Shown here one piece after another: positions 6,416 to 12,167 of a DNA stretch of 15,414 nucleotides. This DNA is from Patescibacteria group bacterium (GTDB taxonomy: Bacteria > Patescibacteriota > Patescibacteriia > JAHIZJ01). The notes beneath the pieces are model-generated. The model made no database searches. It had not been told where the DNA came from and saw nothing but the letters and a program-made list of their open reading frames with translations. The position numbers and the translations under genes were made by a program. How positions within the stretch are numbered: position 1 is the first letter of the stretch; each line of letters starts with the position of its first letter. Where the stretch lies: NCBI GenBank assembly GCA_041661625.1, contig JBAZUB010000005.1, positions 1 through 15,414 on the forward strand, read 5' to 3'.

Positions 6416-7387
6416 TTAGGTGCGCGGAACGTTGACCAGTTGACGGCGAACGGTGTAAAGCGTTCCCGCCGCAAGCGCGTTAAAGGTCATGGCGAAATCG
6501 GTCACAAGGGCCGAATTGAAAAGGTCGCGCCCGGTTCCGTACATGCCCAAACCGGACGAACCCATAAGGTCGGTGTAAATGCAACCAGCCGGACGCGCGC
6601 GGCCCCGGTACAAGCCATGTTGCATATCGAGAAACGCGGGCGGAACGTCGGTGATGTAGTCCGACTGATTGACGCGAATGCGAACCCGGTCGAAGTTGTC
6701 GGCCCCGGCCACGCCCATTCCAAGACCCTGCGCGATTTGCAAGTACACATTCCCGCGAGGAATGTTGTACGTCAATTCGCCAGCGGCGGCGACGGCGGAG
6801 CTTTCTTCAAGAACCGTGTGCAACAGGTCGGTTGACGGAAAATCTTCCTTCGCCAGCGGAACGGTGAAGTTTTCGACAATCGGCGTCACCGTTGCCGTGA
6901 TGACCGCGCCCGCCGCAACCGTGGCATCGGCGGCGAAATCAACCGTCAACGTTGCGGTAAGCTGTTCGTTCTGCAAAAGCAGCAGGCCGACGGCATCGCG
7001 CAAATTCATCATCAGCGGGATAACCATGTCGAGATTGTATGTTCCCGCCGCGACCAGTGACCGGCCCTGATTTTGCGGCGTACCGCGCGCAAATTCGGCG
7101 TCCAACATTTCGTCAAGCAGCCACGCGTAACCCGGCCCGCTGACGTTGAAAACGTCAATGCCGGTGTTGAGCGTGACGCGAACGCGGTTGATGATGGACG
7201 ACACGCCTAACGGGTTAAGCGGCGCAACCGGCGCGCCGCCGATGGTGGCGCGGATCGAAAGCCAAATTCGGCCCAAAAAGCCAGACTTTGGCAAGGCCAT
7301 CTGCACTTGCCCGCCGCCGAGCGGTTTCGCAAGCGCGGAAAGGGTTGAAAACTTCTGCCGCGTTCGCTGGTTAAAATCTCCGGCCAT
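6416..7387 (-). CDS. Double-jelly-roll major capsid protein (likely)
   Basis: This 323-residue protein is predicted to form the capsid shell. The N terminus is short and basic (MAGDFNQRTRQKF), then comes LPKSGFLGRIWLSI at about 32-45 and, some 20 residues later, IINRVRVTLNTG (65-76). That order, LPK-x-G-hydrophobic strand then lI-x-RVRV-x-NxG, is what I know from DJR capsid proteins of tailless phages. The rest is beta-rich, Ala/Gly/Val/Thr-heavy and ends in LYTVRRQLVN. The length fits the range (PM2 P2 about 270, PRD1 P3 about 395). The start is set by AAGGA 8 nt before the ATG at 7387; the in-frame ATG at 7405 would read through that site. It lies two genes after the ATPase, a classic DJR arrangement. 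Confidence 0.82.
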   Translation of the reverse strand: MAGDFNQRTRQKFSTLSALAKPLGGGQVQMALPKSGFLGRIWLSIRATIGGAPVAPLNPLGVSSIINRVRVTLNTGIDVFNVSGPGYAWLLDEMLDAEFARGTPQNQGRSLVAAGTYNLDMVIPLMMNLRDAVGLLLLQNEQLTATLTVDFAADATVAAGAVITATVTPIVENFTVPLAKEDFPSTDLLHTVLEESSAVAAAGELTYNIPRGNVYLQIAQGLGMGVAGADNFDRVRIRVNQSDYITDVPPAFLDMQHGLYRGRARPAGCIYTDLMGSSGLGMYGTGRDLFNSALVTDFAMTFNALAAGTLYTVRRQLVNVPRT

Positions 7388-7453
7388 GTTATTTATCCTT
7401 TTCATTGAAACGAATGCTAACGTTGAAATGCGAATGACTGAATTCAGAACCGG

Positions 7454-7609
7454 CTAGATTGCGCTAACCAATTCCGAAACGCCGGGAATATACACCTTCT
7501 GAATGAAGATGAATTTCGCCAGCGGAACCATGATAATCACGATTGCGAGAATAATCATCGCGTTCGCAATCCCCGGCTTGACGTTGCTAAAATCCAATCC
7601 CAATTCCAT
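7454..7609 (-). CDS. Small single-span membrane protein
   Basis: This 51-residue protein starts MELGLDFSNVKPGIANAM and has one long hydrophobic span at about 15-36 (MIILAIVIIMVPLAKFIFI), then a short tail (KVYIPGVSELVSAI). AAGG lies 8 nt before the ATG at 7609, right after the ATPase stop at 7622. Its place between the packaging ATPase and the capsid gene recalls small virion membrane proteins of DJR phages that form the packaging vertex or the lipid layer. This role is inference. Confidence 0.72.
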   Translation of the reverse strand: MELGLDFSNVKPGIANAMIILAIVIIMVPLAKFIFIQKVYIPGVSELVSAI

Positions 7610-7621
7610 TGTTTCACCTTT

Positions 7622-8233
7622 CTAAGAACCAAGTTGCCTAACGTATTGAGCGTTAACCATATCCGATTGCTTATAGTAAAAGCCGTGAATGTCTGGAATT
7701 GGGTTTAGCACATTTGCGCCCATCAATTCGGCCATTCGTCGCCGGTCTACTTCCATTTGCAAGCGGAATGAGAATAACCATCGTGTTTCTGAAAGCATGA
7801 ACAACGGTATCCAAGTCGGGCGTTGCGTTGCCGCCCATACACCGATTTGAAGTTCGCGCCCGCGCGTGTAAAGCGCTTGTAACCATTTTCCATAACGCCC
7901 GCGTTCCGTTACGCCGTATGCCTCATCGATGTAAACGATAACATTACCGGCGTTGTAGATTTTCTCGAAATAAGCGTCATACGCTTCGACTTGATTTGTT
8001 TCAATCGGCGCAAGAACGCGAACCCTGAACGGGTTATCTGACATTATCAGTTTTTCGGTTTTGCGGTTCCAGTCGGTTAAATTCCAACCGCTATCTTCGC
8101 CTAACGTGCCTTTTGGATCGAACACAACTAACCGGCGAACCGAACGCGCCAGCTTGTGAACGAAATAAGTTTTGCCGCTGCCGGTCATGCCAACTACGGC
8201 CAAATGCTCGTTAGGCTTGATGTTCAACCGCAT
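7622..8233 (-). CDS. Genome-packaging ATPase (FtsK-HerA/A32 type)
   Basis: This 203-residue P-loop ATPase is expected to pump DNA into the preformed capsid. Walker A is GMTGSGKT (15-22), Walker B is VIVYIDEA (98-105, D103 and E104), a TRGREL segment (123-128) may hold an arginine finger, and the ATQRP sensor (135-139) matches FtsK/HerA/A32 ATPases of DJR viruses (PRD1 P9 is about 227 residues). I chose the ATG at 8233, which has GAGA 7 nt upstream. A TTG extension to 8263 lies inside the upstream gene, which the ATG start overlaps by only 23 nt. Confidence 0.92.
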   Translation of the reverse strand: MRLNIKPNEHLAVVGMTGSGKTYFVHKLARSVRRLVVFDPKGTLGEDSGWNLTDWNRKTEKLIMSDNPFRVRVLAPIETNQVEAYDAYFEKIYNAGNVIVYIDEAYGVTERGRYGKWLQALYTRGRELQIGVWAATQRPTWIPLFMLSETRWLFSFRLQMEVDRRRMAELMGANVLNPIPDIHGFYYKQSDMVNAQYVRQLGS

Positions 8234-8450
8234 TGATTTTCTCGAAAACTTCAAGAATAGCAAGATTGATGTTGCGGCTTAGTCCGGCATTTTCCAATTC
8301 CGTTTCCAACGCCGCCCGGTCATTTTGCAACATATGGTAGGTAATGTCATTGAGCGAAGTAACGGCGCTTTCTAAATCGTCGGCGCTTACCTTGCTCAAT
8401 TGACCTAAAAGAACCGGGATCATTTTGTCGAGAATTCCGAATGAGGCCAT
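8211..8450 (-). CDS. Small helical hypothetical protein
   Basis: This 79-residue protein starts MASFGILDKMIPVLLGQLSK. It is predicted almost entirely helical and mildly acidic, with heptad-like spacing (DLESAVTSLNDITYHMLQ; AALETELENAG). It starts by a TAATG overlap (8452-8448) with the gene before it and overlaps the ATPase start by 23 nt, so it is made in step with the ATPase. It could be a packaging cofactor or scaffold, but I do not recognise a family. Confidence 0.7.
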   Translation of the reverse strand: MASFGILDKMIPVLLGQLSKVSADDLESAVTSLNDITYHMLQNDRAALETELENAGLSRNINLAILEVFEKINAVEHQA

Positions 8451-9223
8451 TAGACACGCCCTATCAAACTAAGGATTTCCGGCCCGGCGTTCGCGGTTCC
8501 GTTGTCGGCTTGCGGCGGTTGTTCGGTCGGTTGGGCCACGGGTTTTCTATTGGCGCGCGTTTCGCGTTCCTGCGCTTTTGGCGCTTTCGGCATGACGCGG
8601 CGCGCATACAAGGCCAAACCGACTAGAACTAGAACGGGATCAAAAAACGTGTTAGCGCGTTCTAGTGTGTCCGCTTCCATCTTATCGATGATACGCGCTA
8701 ACGACGGTTCGATTAAGCCGCGTTCGGCGTTCGTCATGCTGGCATCGGTTGCGGTTGCCGCCGTCGAAACCGCTTCAATGGTCATCAAAACGAACCCGGT
8801 CAAAATCTCAGCTTGTGACGCTTTTTTCTCCGCTTTCGTTTGCGGTTTTGTTCGCGTCGGCGTCGGCGTTTTCGGTTCCGGCGTTGTTTCTGGCGTAGCC
8901 TTTCGTGGCTTACGCGCCGGTTGCGGCTCAACCGTTAATGACGGCCCCGGCCCATTTTCAGCGTTCGGCGTCGGCGTTCCTTCGCCTGTTGGCGTCGGCT
9001 TTTCGTCGGCCCCGGTTCCGCTTCCTGCGTTTCGACCTTTAATTCGGTCGGCCCGGCGTCCGCGTTCGGTTCCGCTTTCGGCGTTGGGTTCTGGAATTCG
9101 TCCGGCTGGTTGTGATGTTCGGACGGTTCCGGTTCCGGCGTCGGTTCCGGTTTGATGACCGGCGTCGGCTTGTTTAGGGCCGCTTCCAACGCTTCCATTC
9201 GCAGTGTTAGGTTTGTCCGCCAT
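8450..9223 (-). CDS. Pro-rich/hydrophobic protein; body of a frameshifted gene
   Basis: The open frame from the ATG at 9223 encodes 257 residues, but only the part after about residue 72 (from about 9010) looks genuine. There, Pro/Thr/Lys-rich sequence (KPTPTGEGTPTP, TPETTPEPKTPTPT) leads to two hydrophobic helices at about 138-157 and 193-211 and a Pro/Gln-rich tail. Residues 1-70 are Gly/Ala/Arg/Ser-rich and use codons unlike the rest of the genome, as expected for a shadow of the overlapping frame at 8935-9324. I therefore think the real product is the N-terminal 105 residues of that frame joined by a -1 shift to about 186 residues here (about 291 total). Likely a membrane-associated virion protein; family unknown. 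Confidence 0.55.
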   Translation of the reverse strand: MADKPNTANGSVGSGPKQADAGHQTGTDAGTGTVRTSQPAGRIPEPNAESGTERGRRADRIKGRNAGSGTGADEKPTPTGEGTPTPNAENGPGPSLTVEPQPARKPRKATPETTPEPKTPTPTRTKPQTKAEKKASQAEILTGFVLMTIEAVSTAATATDASMTNAERGLIEPSLARIIDKMEADTLERANTFFDPVLVLVGLALYARRVMPKAPKAQERETRANRKPVAQPTEQPPQADNGTANAGPEILSLIGRV

Positions 9224-9324
9224 ACTCTCGTATCCTCTTCGCTTTCCGTTTGGTTGGCGTCAACGACGGTTTCGGTAGGTTCGGTTTCGTCGCTTTCGTC
9301 CGGCTTTTTGGTTGTGACCGTCAT
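8935..9324 (-). CDS. Acidic Pro/Glu-rich protein; N-terminal part of frameshifted gene
   Basis: This frame gives 129 residues starting MTVTTKKPDESDETEPTE. It has an acidic Thr/Glu region, a short helix (LTLRMEALEAALNK), then PEPTPEPEPS and more Pro/Glu-rich sequence. From about residue 106 the composition flips to Arg-rich (KSRRQQAKERRRR) and it stops, while the frame one base back begins to look coding at the same place. Likely slip or indel points are GGGG at 9010-9013 and AAAA at 9000-9003. Alternatively this is a genuine short protein overlapping a second gene, or there is a sequence error. GGAC/GGTA upstream of the ATG is only a weak ribosome site. Confidence 0.55.
   Translation of the reverse strand: MTVTTKKPDESDETEPTETVVDANQTESEEDTRVWRTNLTLRMEALEAALNKPTPVIKPEPTPEPEPSEHHNQPDEFQNPTPKAEPNADAGPTELKVETQEAEPGPTKSRRQQAKERRRRTLKMGRGRH
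9000..9013 (-). other. Candidate -1 frameshift or indel site
   Basis: Minus-strand GGGG (9013-9010) and AAAA (9003-9000) flank the point where coding character passes from the 8935-9324 frame to the 8450-9223 frame. A peptidyl-tRNA on GGG (9012-9010) could re-pair on GGG (9013-9011) after slipping back one base. No perfect X-XXY-YYZ heptamer is present, so an indel or sequence error is equally possible. Confidence 0.4.
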
Positions 9325-9489
9325 GTTTTACCGTCCATTAACTTTCTTAATCCTCAAAAAACAAATGTTAAAATTTTACCGAATAATGTTAAATTTGAGG
9401 GGAAAAATTGCGATTTGGAACCGGAAGCGAATACCGCTTACGGATATACCTAAATCGCACAAAACCGCGCCACGGCCCCCACAACGCGA
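9325..9489. other. Structured non-coding gap with nested inverted repeats
   Basis: This is the only sizeable gap inside the late block. CCTCAAA (9352-9358) pairs with TTTGAGG (9394-9400) around an AT-rich core that holds the palindrome TAAAATTTTA (9369-9378) and two AATGTTAAA copies (9364-9372, 9386-9394). Next to it, GCGATTT (9410-9416) pairs with AAATCGC (9452-9458), enclosing a second hairpin AAGCG-N5-CGCTT (9425-9439) flanked by CCG and CGG. No convincing promoter was found. Candidate roles are replication origin, packaging signal or mRNA processing/attenuation element. Confidence 0.5.
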
Positions 9490-10131
9490 TTAAACGCCAT
9501 ACGCATAGTCAACGTCTTTTGTGATGGCGGCAATGACGACGGTGTTTGTTCCCGCCGCAACGCTCAATGCAATCGATTGCTGAGTTGCCGGGATTTTCAA
9601 AATCGGCGCATTAATGCCCATTGTAAAAAAGTTAACAGGGTCCGCCGACGTTCCCAAATTGACGTTGACCGTTCCGGCAACGCGCGTAATGTAGTAGTAG
9701 TCGGGCTTGGTATCGAACGTAATAATTCGCGTACTGTTTGGAGCCATGACAACCGTCATAAGGTCAAAAACGGTTTCCCGGTCATCGTCAAGCAATTCGA
9801 GTTGACTTGTCATGATACGCCGCCCATACATGTAATCGAAATTTCTGGAATGTTGAACAACGGTAAGTTGTGGCAACGCGGCGATTGTGCGCAGTGTAAA
9901 CACGTCACTACCACGAACGGGGAATTTTACTTGCGAAGCGGAAAGCATATGAAATTCTTTACCGCTATCGGTTGCGTAGCCGGGCGCACAAAAGAACGTT
10001 GCCGCGCCTTGATTTGTGACGTAAATAAAGTCGGCGGCGGGATCGATCCGCACTTGCGTTTGTGTACTAAGCGGCAAATTGATAATCCGCCGCATCGTAA
10101 ACAGGCTTGACTTTTTTACTTGCGGTAACAT
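9490..10131 (-). CDS. Tandem-duplicated beta protein, first late gene
   Basis: This 213-residue protein appears built from two homologous beta-rich repeats, about 30-103 and 139-213. Compare DFIYVTNQGAATFFC with DYYYITRVAGTVNVN, QVKFPV with ILKIPA, and the ends FDYMYG with VDYAYG. There is no membrane span or enzyme motif, so a virion or vertex protein is likely. The frame is open back to 10248, but the late promoter (10193-10221) lies within that extension, so the ATG at 10131 with AAAGG 7 nt upstream must be the start. As the promoter-proximal late gene it should be highly expressed. Family not recognised. Confidence 0.78.
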   Translation of the reverse strand: MLPQVKKSSLFTMRRIINLPLSTQTQVRIDPAADFIYVTNQGAATFFCAPGYATDSGKEFHMLSASQVKFPVRGSDVFTLRTIAALPQLTVVQHSRNFDYMYGRRIMTSQLELLDDDRETVFDLMTVVMAPNSTRIITFDTKPDYYYITRVAGTVNVNLGTSADPVNFFTMGINAPILKIPATQQSIALSVAAGTNTVVIAAITKDVDYAYGV

Positions 10132-10192
10132 GTAATACCTTTTGAAATTATTCGACGGCCCTACCCTGCCGGGCGACCACGCGCCTATCTCT

Positions 10193-10221
10193 AGTATAGT
10201 CGCATGTTCAACAAAAGTCAA
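10193..10221 (-). promoter_or_regulatory. Late promoter, sigma70-like
   Basis: On the minus strand the -35 is TTGACT (10221-10216), the spacer is exactly 17 nt and the -10 is TATACT (10198-10193). Transcription should start near 10186, giving a leader of about 55 nt before the ATG at 10131. No other good minus-strand promoter was seen across the late block. Confidence 0.82.
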
Positions 10222-10262
10222 ACGGTTCGATCTTTTTTCATCCTTCACCTTTTCTCAAAATG

Positions 10263-10291
10263 TTGATAAAACTTTCTCAAGGTGCTATACT
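10263..10291 (+). promoter_or_regulatory. Early rightward promoter, sigma70-like with extended -10
   Basis: The -35 is TTGATA (10263-10268), the spacer 17 nt, and the -10 TATACT (10286-10291) is preceded by TGC, an extended -10. The start should be near 10298. The 10-mer GTGCTATACT also occurs on the minus strand at the right window edge. Confidence 0.85.
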
Positions 10292-10306
10292 GTAATTGTT
10301 AGGAGA

Positions 10307-10326
10307 GAACCGCAATCGAGCGGTTC
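10307..10326 (+). promoter_or_regulatory. Dyad in early leader (operator or mRNA hairpin)
   Basis: GAACCGC (10307-10313) and GCGGTTC (10320-10326) form a perfect 7-bp inverted repeat with a 6-nt spacer, about 10-30 nt downstream of the expected early start. It could be an operator for the operon's helix-turn-helix protein or an RNA hairpin. It sits next to AGGAGAG (10301-10307), which has no well-placed start codon. Confidence 0.45.
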
Positions 10327-10354
10327 CGGTCAATGCAAAATGGAGCATTCCGAA

Positions 10355-10717
10355 ATGCAAACAACAAAACGCACAATCAAAAACACATTCGTCATTTCAG
10401 ACCAGTACGGCATTACTTGCGTTTTTCCGCAAACGCAAGACCACGCCGGAACATGGCGTAACGCTCGTTATGACTGGGAAAAATCGTATTACACATACAG
10501 CCTATCATTTCCAATTGCCGGTTGTACCGTCAAGGTGGAAGCAGACACGCCGCTAAATCTTCTCAACGCCCGGCGTATGATCGAAGCGGACGTTATGGAA
10601 AATGGACCAGATACGTTCTGGACGCGCCCATGCTATGCGGTTGTCAACAACACAAAAATACTTGAACAACCGTTTATAACAACCACGTACGAACGCCTTG
10701 TCACGGTTGAACTTTAA
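10355..10717 (+). CDS. Hypothetical early protein
   Basis: This is the first early gene: 120 residues starting MQTTKRTIKNTFVISDQYGI. It is a mixed alpha/beta protein with many aromatic residues (WEKSYYTYSLSF, DTFWTRPCYAVV) and no membrane span. I chose the ATG at 10355 because GGAG lies 9 nt before it; an in-frame ATG at 10340 lacks a ribosome site, and the open frame further upstream runs through the promoter. Family unknown. Its promoter-proximal position suggests a product needed first, such as a host-takeover or counter-defence protein (inference). Confidence 0.72.
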   Translation: MQTTKRTIKNTFVISDQYGITCVFPQTQDHAGTWRNARYDWEKSYYTYSLSFPIAGCTVKVEADTPLNLLNARRMIEADVMENGPDTFWTRPCYAVVNNTKILEQPFITTTYERLVTVEL

Positions 10718-10719
10718 TC

Positions 10720-10911
10720 ATGAAGCTCAACCCGCCTGTACGCATAACCACGGTCGAAATGACGAAACAAGGTTTCATGACCAGAAACCAAACCGTAGAA
10801 ACCGATAGCGCGTTACAGCGCGCTATCGGAAAAATAGAAAACAACCCGCGCGTTACGTTCTTGGAAGCGAAACAAGGCGGCGTACGCCTGTATGGATGGG
10901 GTGAGCGATAA
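10720..10911 (+). CDS. Small hypothetical early protein
   Basis: This 63-residue protein starts MKLNPPVRITTVEMTKQGFM, with a strand-helix-strand pattern (ITTVEM; DSALQRAIGKIENN; VTFLEAKQGGVRLYGW). It begins 2 nt after the preceding stop and ends in a TAATG overlap with the nuclease gene. The codons for TDSALQRAIGK contain a perfect 11-bp inverted repeat (10802-10829). Not recognised; it may act with the GIY-YIG protein to which it is coupled. Confidence 0.65.
   Translation: MKLNPPVRITTVEMTKQGFMTRNQTVETDSALQRAIGKIENNPRVTFLEAKQGGVRLYGWGER
10802..10829. repeat. 11-bp perfect inverted repeat within a gene
   Basis: CCGATAGCGCG (10802-10812) and its exact complement CGCGCTATCGG (10819-10829) flank a 6-nt TTACAG loop inside the small early gene. 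An A-rich run follows on the plus strand, so it is not a standard terminator in either direction. It could be a cruciform, protein-binding site or mRNA structure. Confidence 0.6.
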
Positions 10912-11264
10912 TGGTTTACTTCCTTCGCTTATCGCAACCATTGGGCAACCGCTGGCATACGGCCCGTTGGTACGTCGGTTATACTTTCGATGACCGAACG
11001 CTACAGCAACGCATTCTTGCGCATACGTCTGGAACCGCCGCCGCGTTTACACGCGCGGCGGTTTTACGTGGTATCAAAATCGAATTCATGGGCGTTATCG
11101 ACGGCGGACGCGAAACAGAACGCGCAATCAAATTTCGCAAGAACCACGCCCGCGAATACGAGCGCCTGAATAAGCGCGGTTTGATCCAACCAAAATCATG
11201 GTTGCGAACCTACGCAAATACTCGTTTTGAGGGCGAACCGATAGCCGGTTCGTTGTGTCAATGA
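10911..11264 (+). CDS. GIY-YIG family nuclease
   Basis: This 117-residue protein is a compact GIY-YIG endonuclease-like domain with no added DNA-binding domain. Visible elements are VYFLRL (GIY position, Y3), WYVGYT (YIG position, Y21-G23), the helix LQQRILAHTSGTAAAFTR (likely catalytic R34, H38, HxSG as in YhbQ/UvrC-N types), then IEFMGVIDGGRETERAIK with the metal-binding E70, and RKN with N78. The family cuts DNA with one divalent metal. It may nick viral DNA during replication or attack host DNA. A GGGGTGAG site precedes the ATG, which overlaps the preceding stop as TAATG. Confidence 0.85.
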   Translation: MVYFLRLSQPLGNRWHTARWYVGYTFDDRTLQQRILAHTSGTAAAFTRAAVLRGIKIEFMGVIDGGRETERAIKFRKNHAREYERLNKRGLIQPKSWLRTYANTRFEGEPIAGSLCQ

Positions 11265-11479
11265 GCTACATTCAAAAAGTTTCAAACGGCGCGCCAACCG
11301 AAAAGGAAAGCTTAAAGTTGACGTGTAGAAATTGCGGTTATCATCCATTACGTTACTGCGGTTTCATGAACCCGGTACACGTAATCGGTGTTATTCGAGA
11401 CTACTTGTACGATTGCCCACTCTGCGGAATGCGGCGCTTGATTGTGGGCGAATACGATAAGGAATGGTTACGCAAATGA
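11261..11479 (+). CDS. Small zinc-ribbon protein
   Basis: This 72-residue protein has two CxxC knuckles, CRNC (C22, C25) and CPLC (C52, C55), plus an extra Cys33, as in a zinc ribbon. The helix between them is VHVIGVIRDYLY. The ATG at 11261 overlaps the nuclease stop as ATGA; a GTG two codons earlier is less likely. Small zinc ribbons in early phage operons often bind nucleic acid or host RNA polymerase, but nothing here shows which. Confidence 0.75.
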   Translation: MSYIQKVSNGAPTEKESLKLTCRNCGYHPLRYCGFMNPVHVIGVIRDYLYDCPLCGMRRLIVGEYDKEWLRK

Positions 11480-11712
11480 TAAACAGCGAACCGCTTACGT
11501 CTGATATGATCGATGAAATTCTATCGCGCGTTGTTACGGCGGCGGACGTTTGCGCGATGTATCCCCACAAATCACAAGCTACAGTCTATCGGCATTTGGA
11601 GAAGTGCCATAGTCGGCGGTTGGGCCGTGGTAACGGCGTAGTAATCTATAGCCTGATGCAAGTCATTGAAAAGTTTGGAGAACCAACGTGGACAACAGAC
11701 AAAAGCCAGTAA
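11476..11712 (+). CDS. Helix-turn-helix DNA-binding protein
   Basis: This 78-residue protein has an N-terminal acidic helix, then VTAADVCAMYPHKSQATVYRHLEK, which reads as a helix-turn-helix of the AlpA/excisionase or MerR-like type (first helix TAADVCAMY, recognition helix QATVYRHLEK). A basic wing (SRRLGRGNGVVIY) and a short helix follow. The ATG at 11476 overlaps the previous stop as ATGA and has AAGGA upstream; an in-frame ATG at 11464 is too close to it. It is the best candidate regulator of the divergent promoters, for example an early-to-late switch, but the target is inferred. Confidence 0.75.
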   Translation: MINSEPLTSDMIDEILSRVVTAADVCAMYPHKSQATVYRHLEKCHSRRLGRGNGVVIYSLMQVIEKFGEPTWTTDKSQ

Positions 11713-12167
11713 CGGTTAATTTCAGCTTGGAAAGGAAAATAGGCGCGGATAACGTGCGGATTGCCGTATCATCCTACGCCGAACCGGGCAACGATGGACT
11801 AGAGTTTAACCGCATTATGAGCGTTGCCGCCGATGCGATGAATGATTTCGTGAATAACATCTTTGTCACGTTACCGCGTGACGAAAGCGCGGTATCTGGC
11901 GACGGTTGGTACATTGTTACTCAACTGAACGTAACAATCGACAAGGGCAAGCGTTACGTTAAAGCGCTTTGCGGAGATTGGAATGAATTTGGGCTTGTTA
12001 TTTGGCCTGAACTTGCGGCCCGAAAGCACATCGATCTAGATATTGTTCCCGTAACTGGATACAAGCCTAAGACGATGGAAGTCAAGGTTTCGGTGACAAA
12101 CGGCAAACCGCGCGTAATCGACATTCGCGTAGGCGCGGGCGAAAGCGCCGGCAATGGCACACGATGA
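11688..12167 (+). CDS. Hypothetical early protein
   Basis: This 159-residue protein starts with GTG (MDNRQKPVTVNFSLERK), supported by GGAG 7 nt upstream, and overlaps the helix-turn-helix gene by 25 nt. It has long beta stretches (VTVNFSLERKIG, WYIVTQLNVTIDKGKRYVKAL, TMEVKVSVTNGKPRVIDIRVG) around a helix (MSVAADAMNDFVNNIF). No motif is recognised. It just precedes the acidic protein and the polymerase-like gene, so a role in replication is possible. Confidence 0.7.
   Translation: MDNRQKPVTVNFSLERKIGADNVRIAVSSYAEPGNDGLEFNRIMSVAADAMNDFVNNIFVTLPRDESAVSGDGWYIVTQLNVTIDKGKRYVKALCGDWNEFGLVIWPELAARKHIDLDIVPVTGYKPKTMEVKVSVTNGKPRVIDIRVGAGESAGNGTR

Larger units (their letters stand above)
10132..10354. 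other. Divergent early/late control region
   Basis: This 223-bp non-coding region separates the leftward late and rightward early blocks. It holds two back-to-back promoters whose -35 boxes are 41 bp apart, a 26-nt pyrimidine tract (10231-10256) between them, and a dyad in the early leader (10307-10326). A single regulator bound here could control both directions. Confidence 0.7.

Noticed and set aside
6311..6835. A 174-residue plus-strand open frame opposite the capsid gene
   Set aside because: Antisense shadow of the capsid protein; Arg/Gly/Val-rich, no recognisable motif.
9000..9013. Canonical programmed frameshift heptamer
   Set aside because: The local sequence has only GGGG and AAAA runs; no X-XXY-YYZ heptamer in the correct phase, so programmed shifting is left as one of three explanations.
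8502..9155. A 217-residue plus-strand open frame
   Set aside because: It runs antisense to the Pro-rich late gene, has low-complexity Val/Gly/Ser content expected from the complement of Pro/Thr-rich codons, and lacks a ribosome site.
10142..10354. N-terminal extensions of the first early and first late genes into the control region
   Set aside because: Both promoters lie inside the extensions, so transcripts would not contain the upstream starts; good ribosome sites precede the ATGs at 10355 and 10131.
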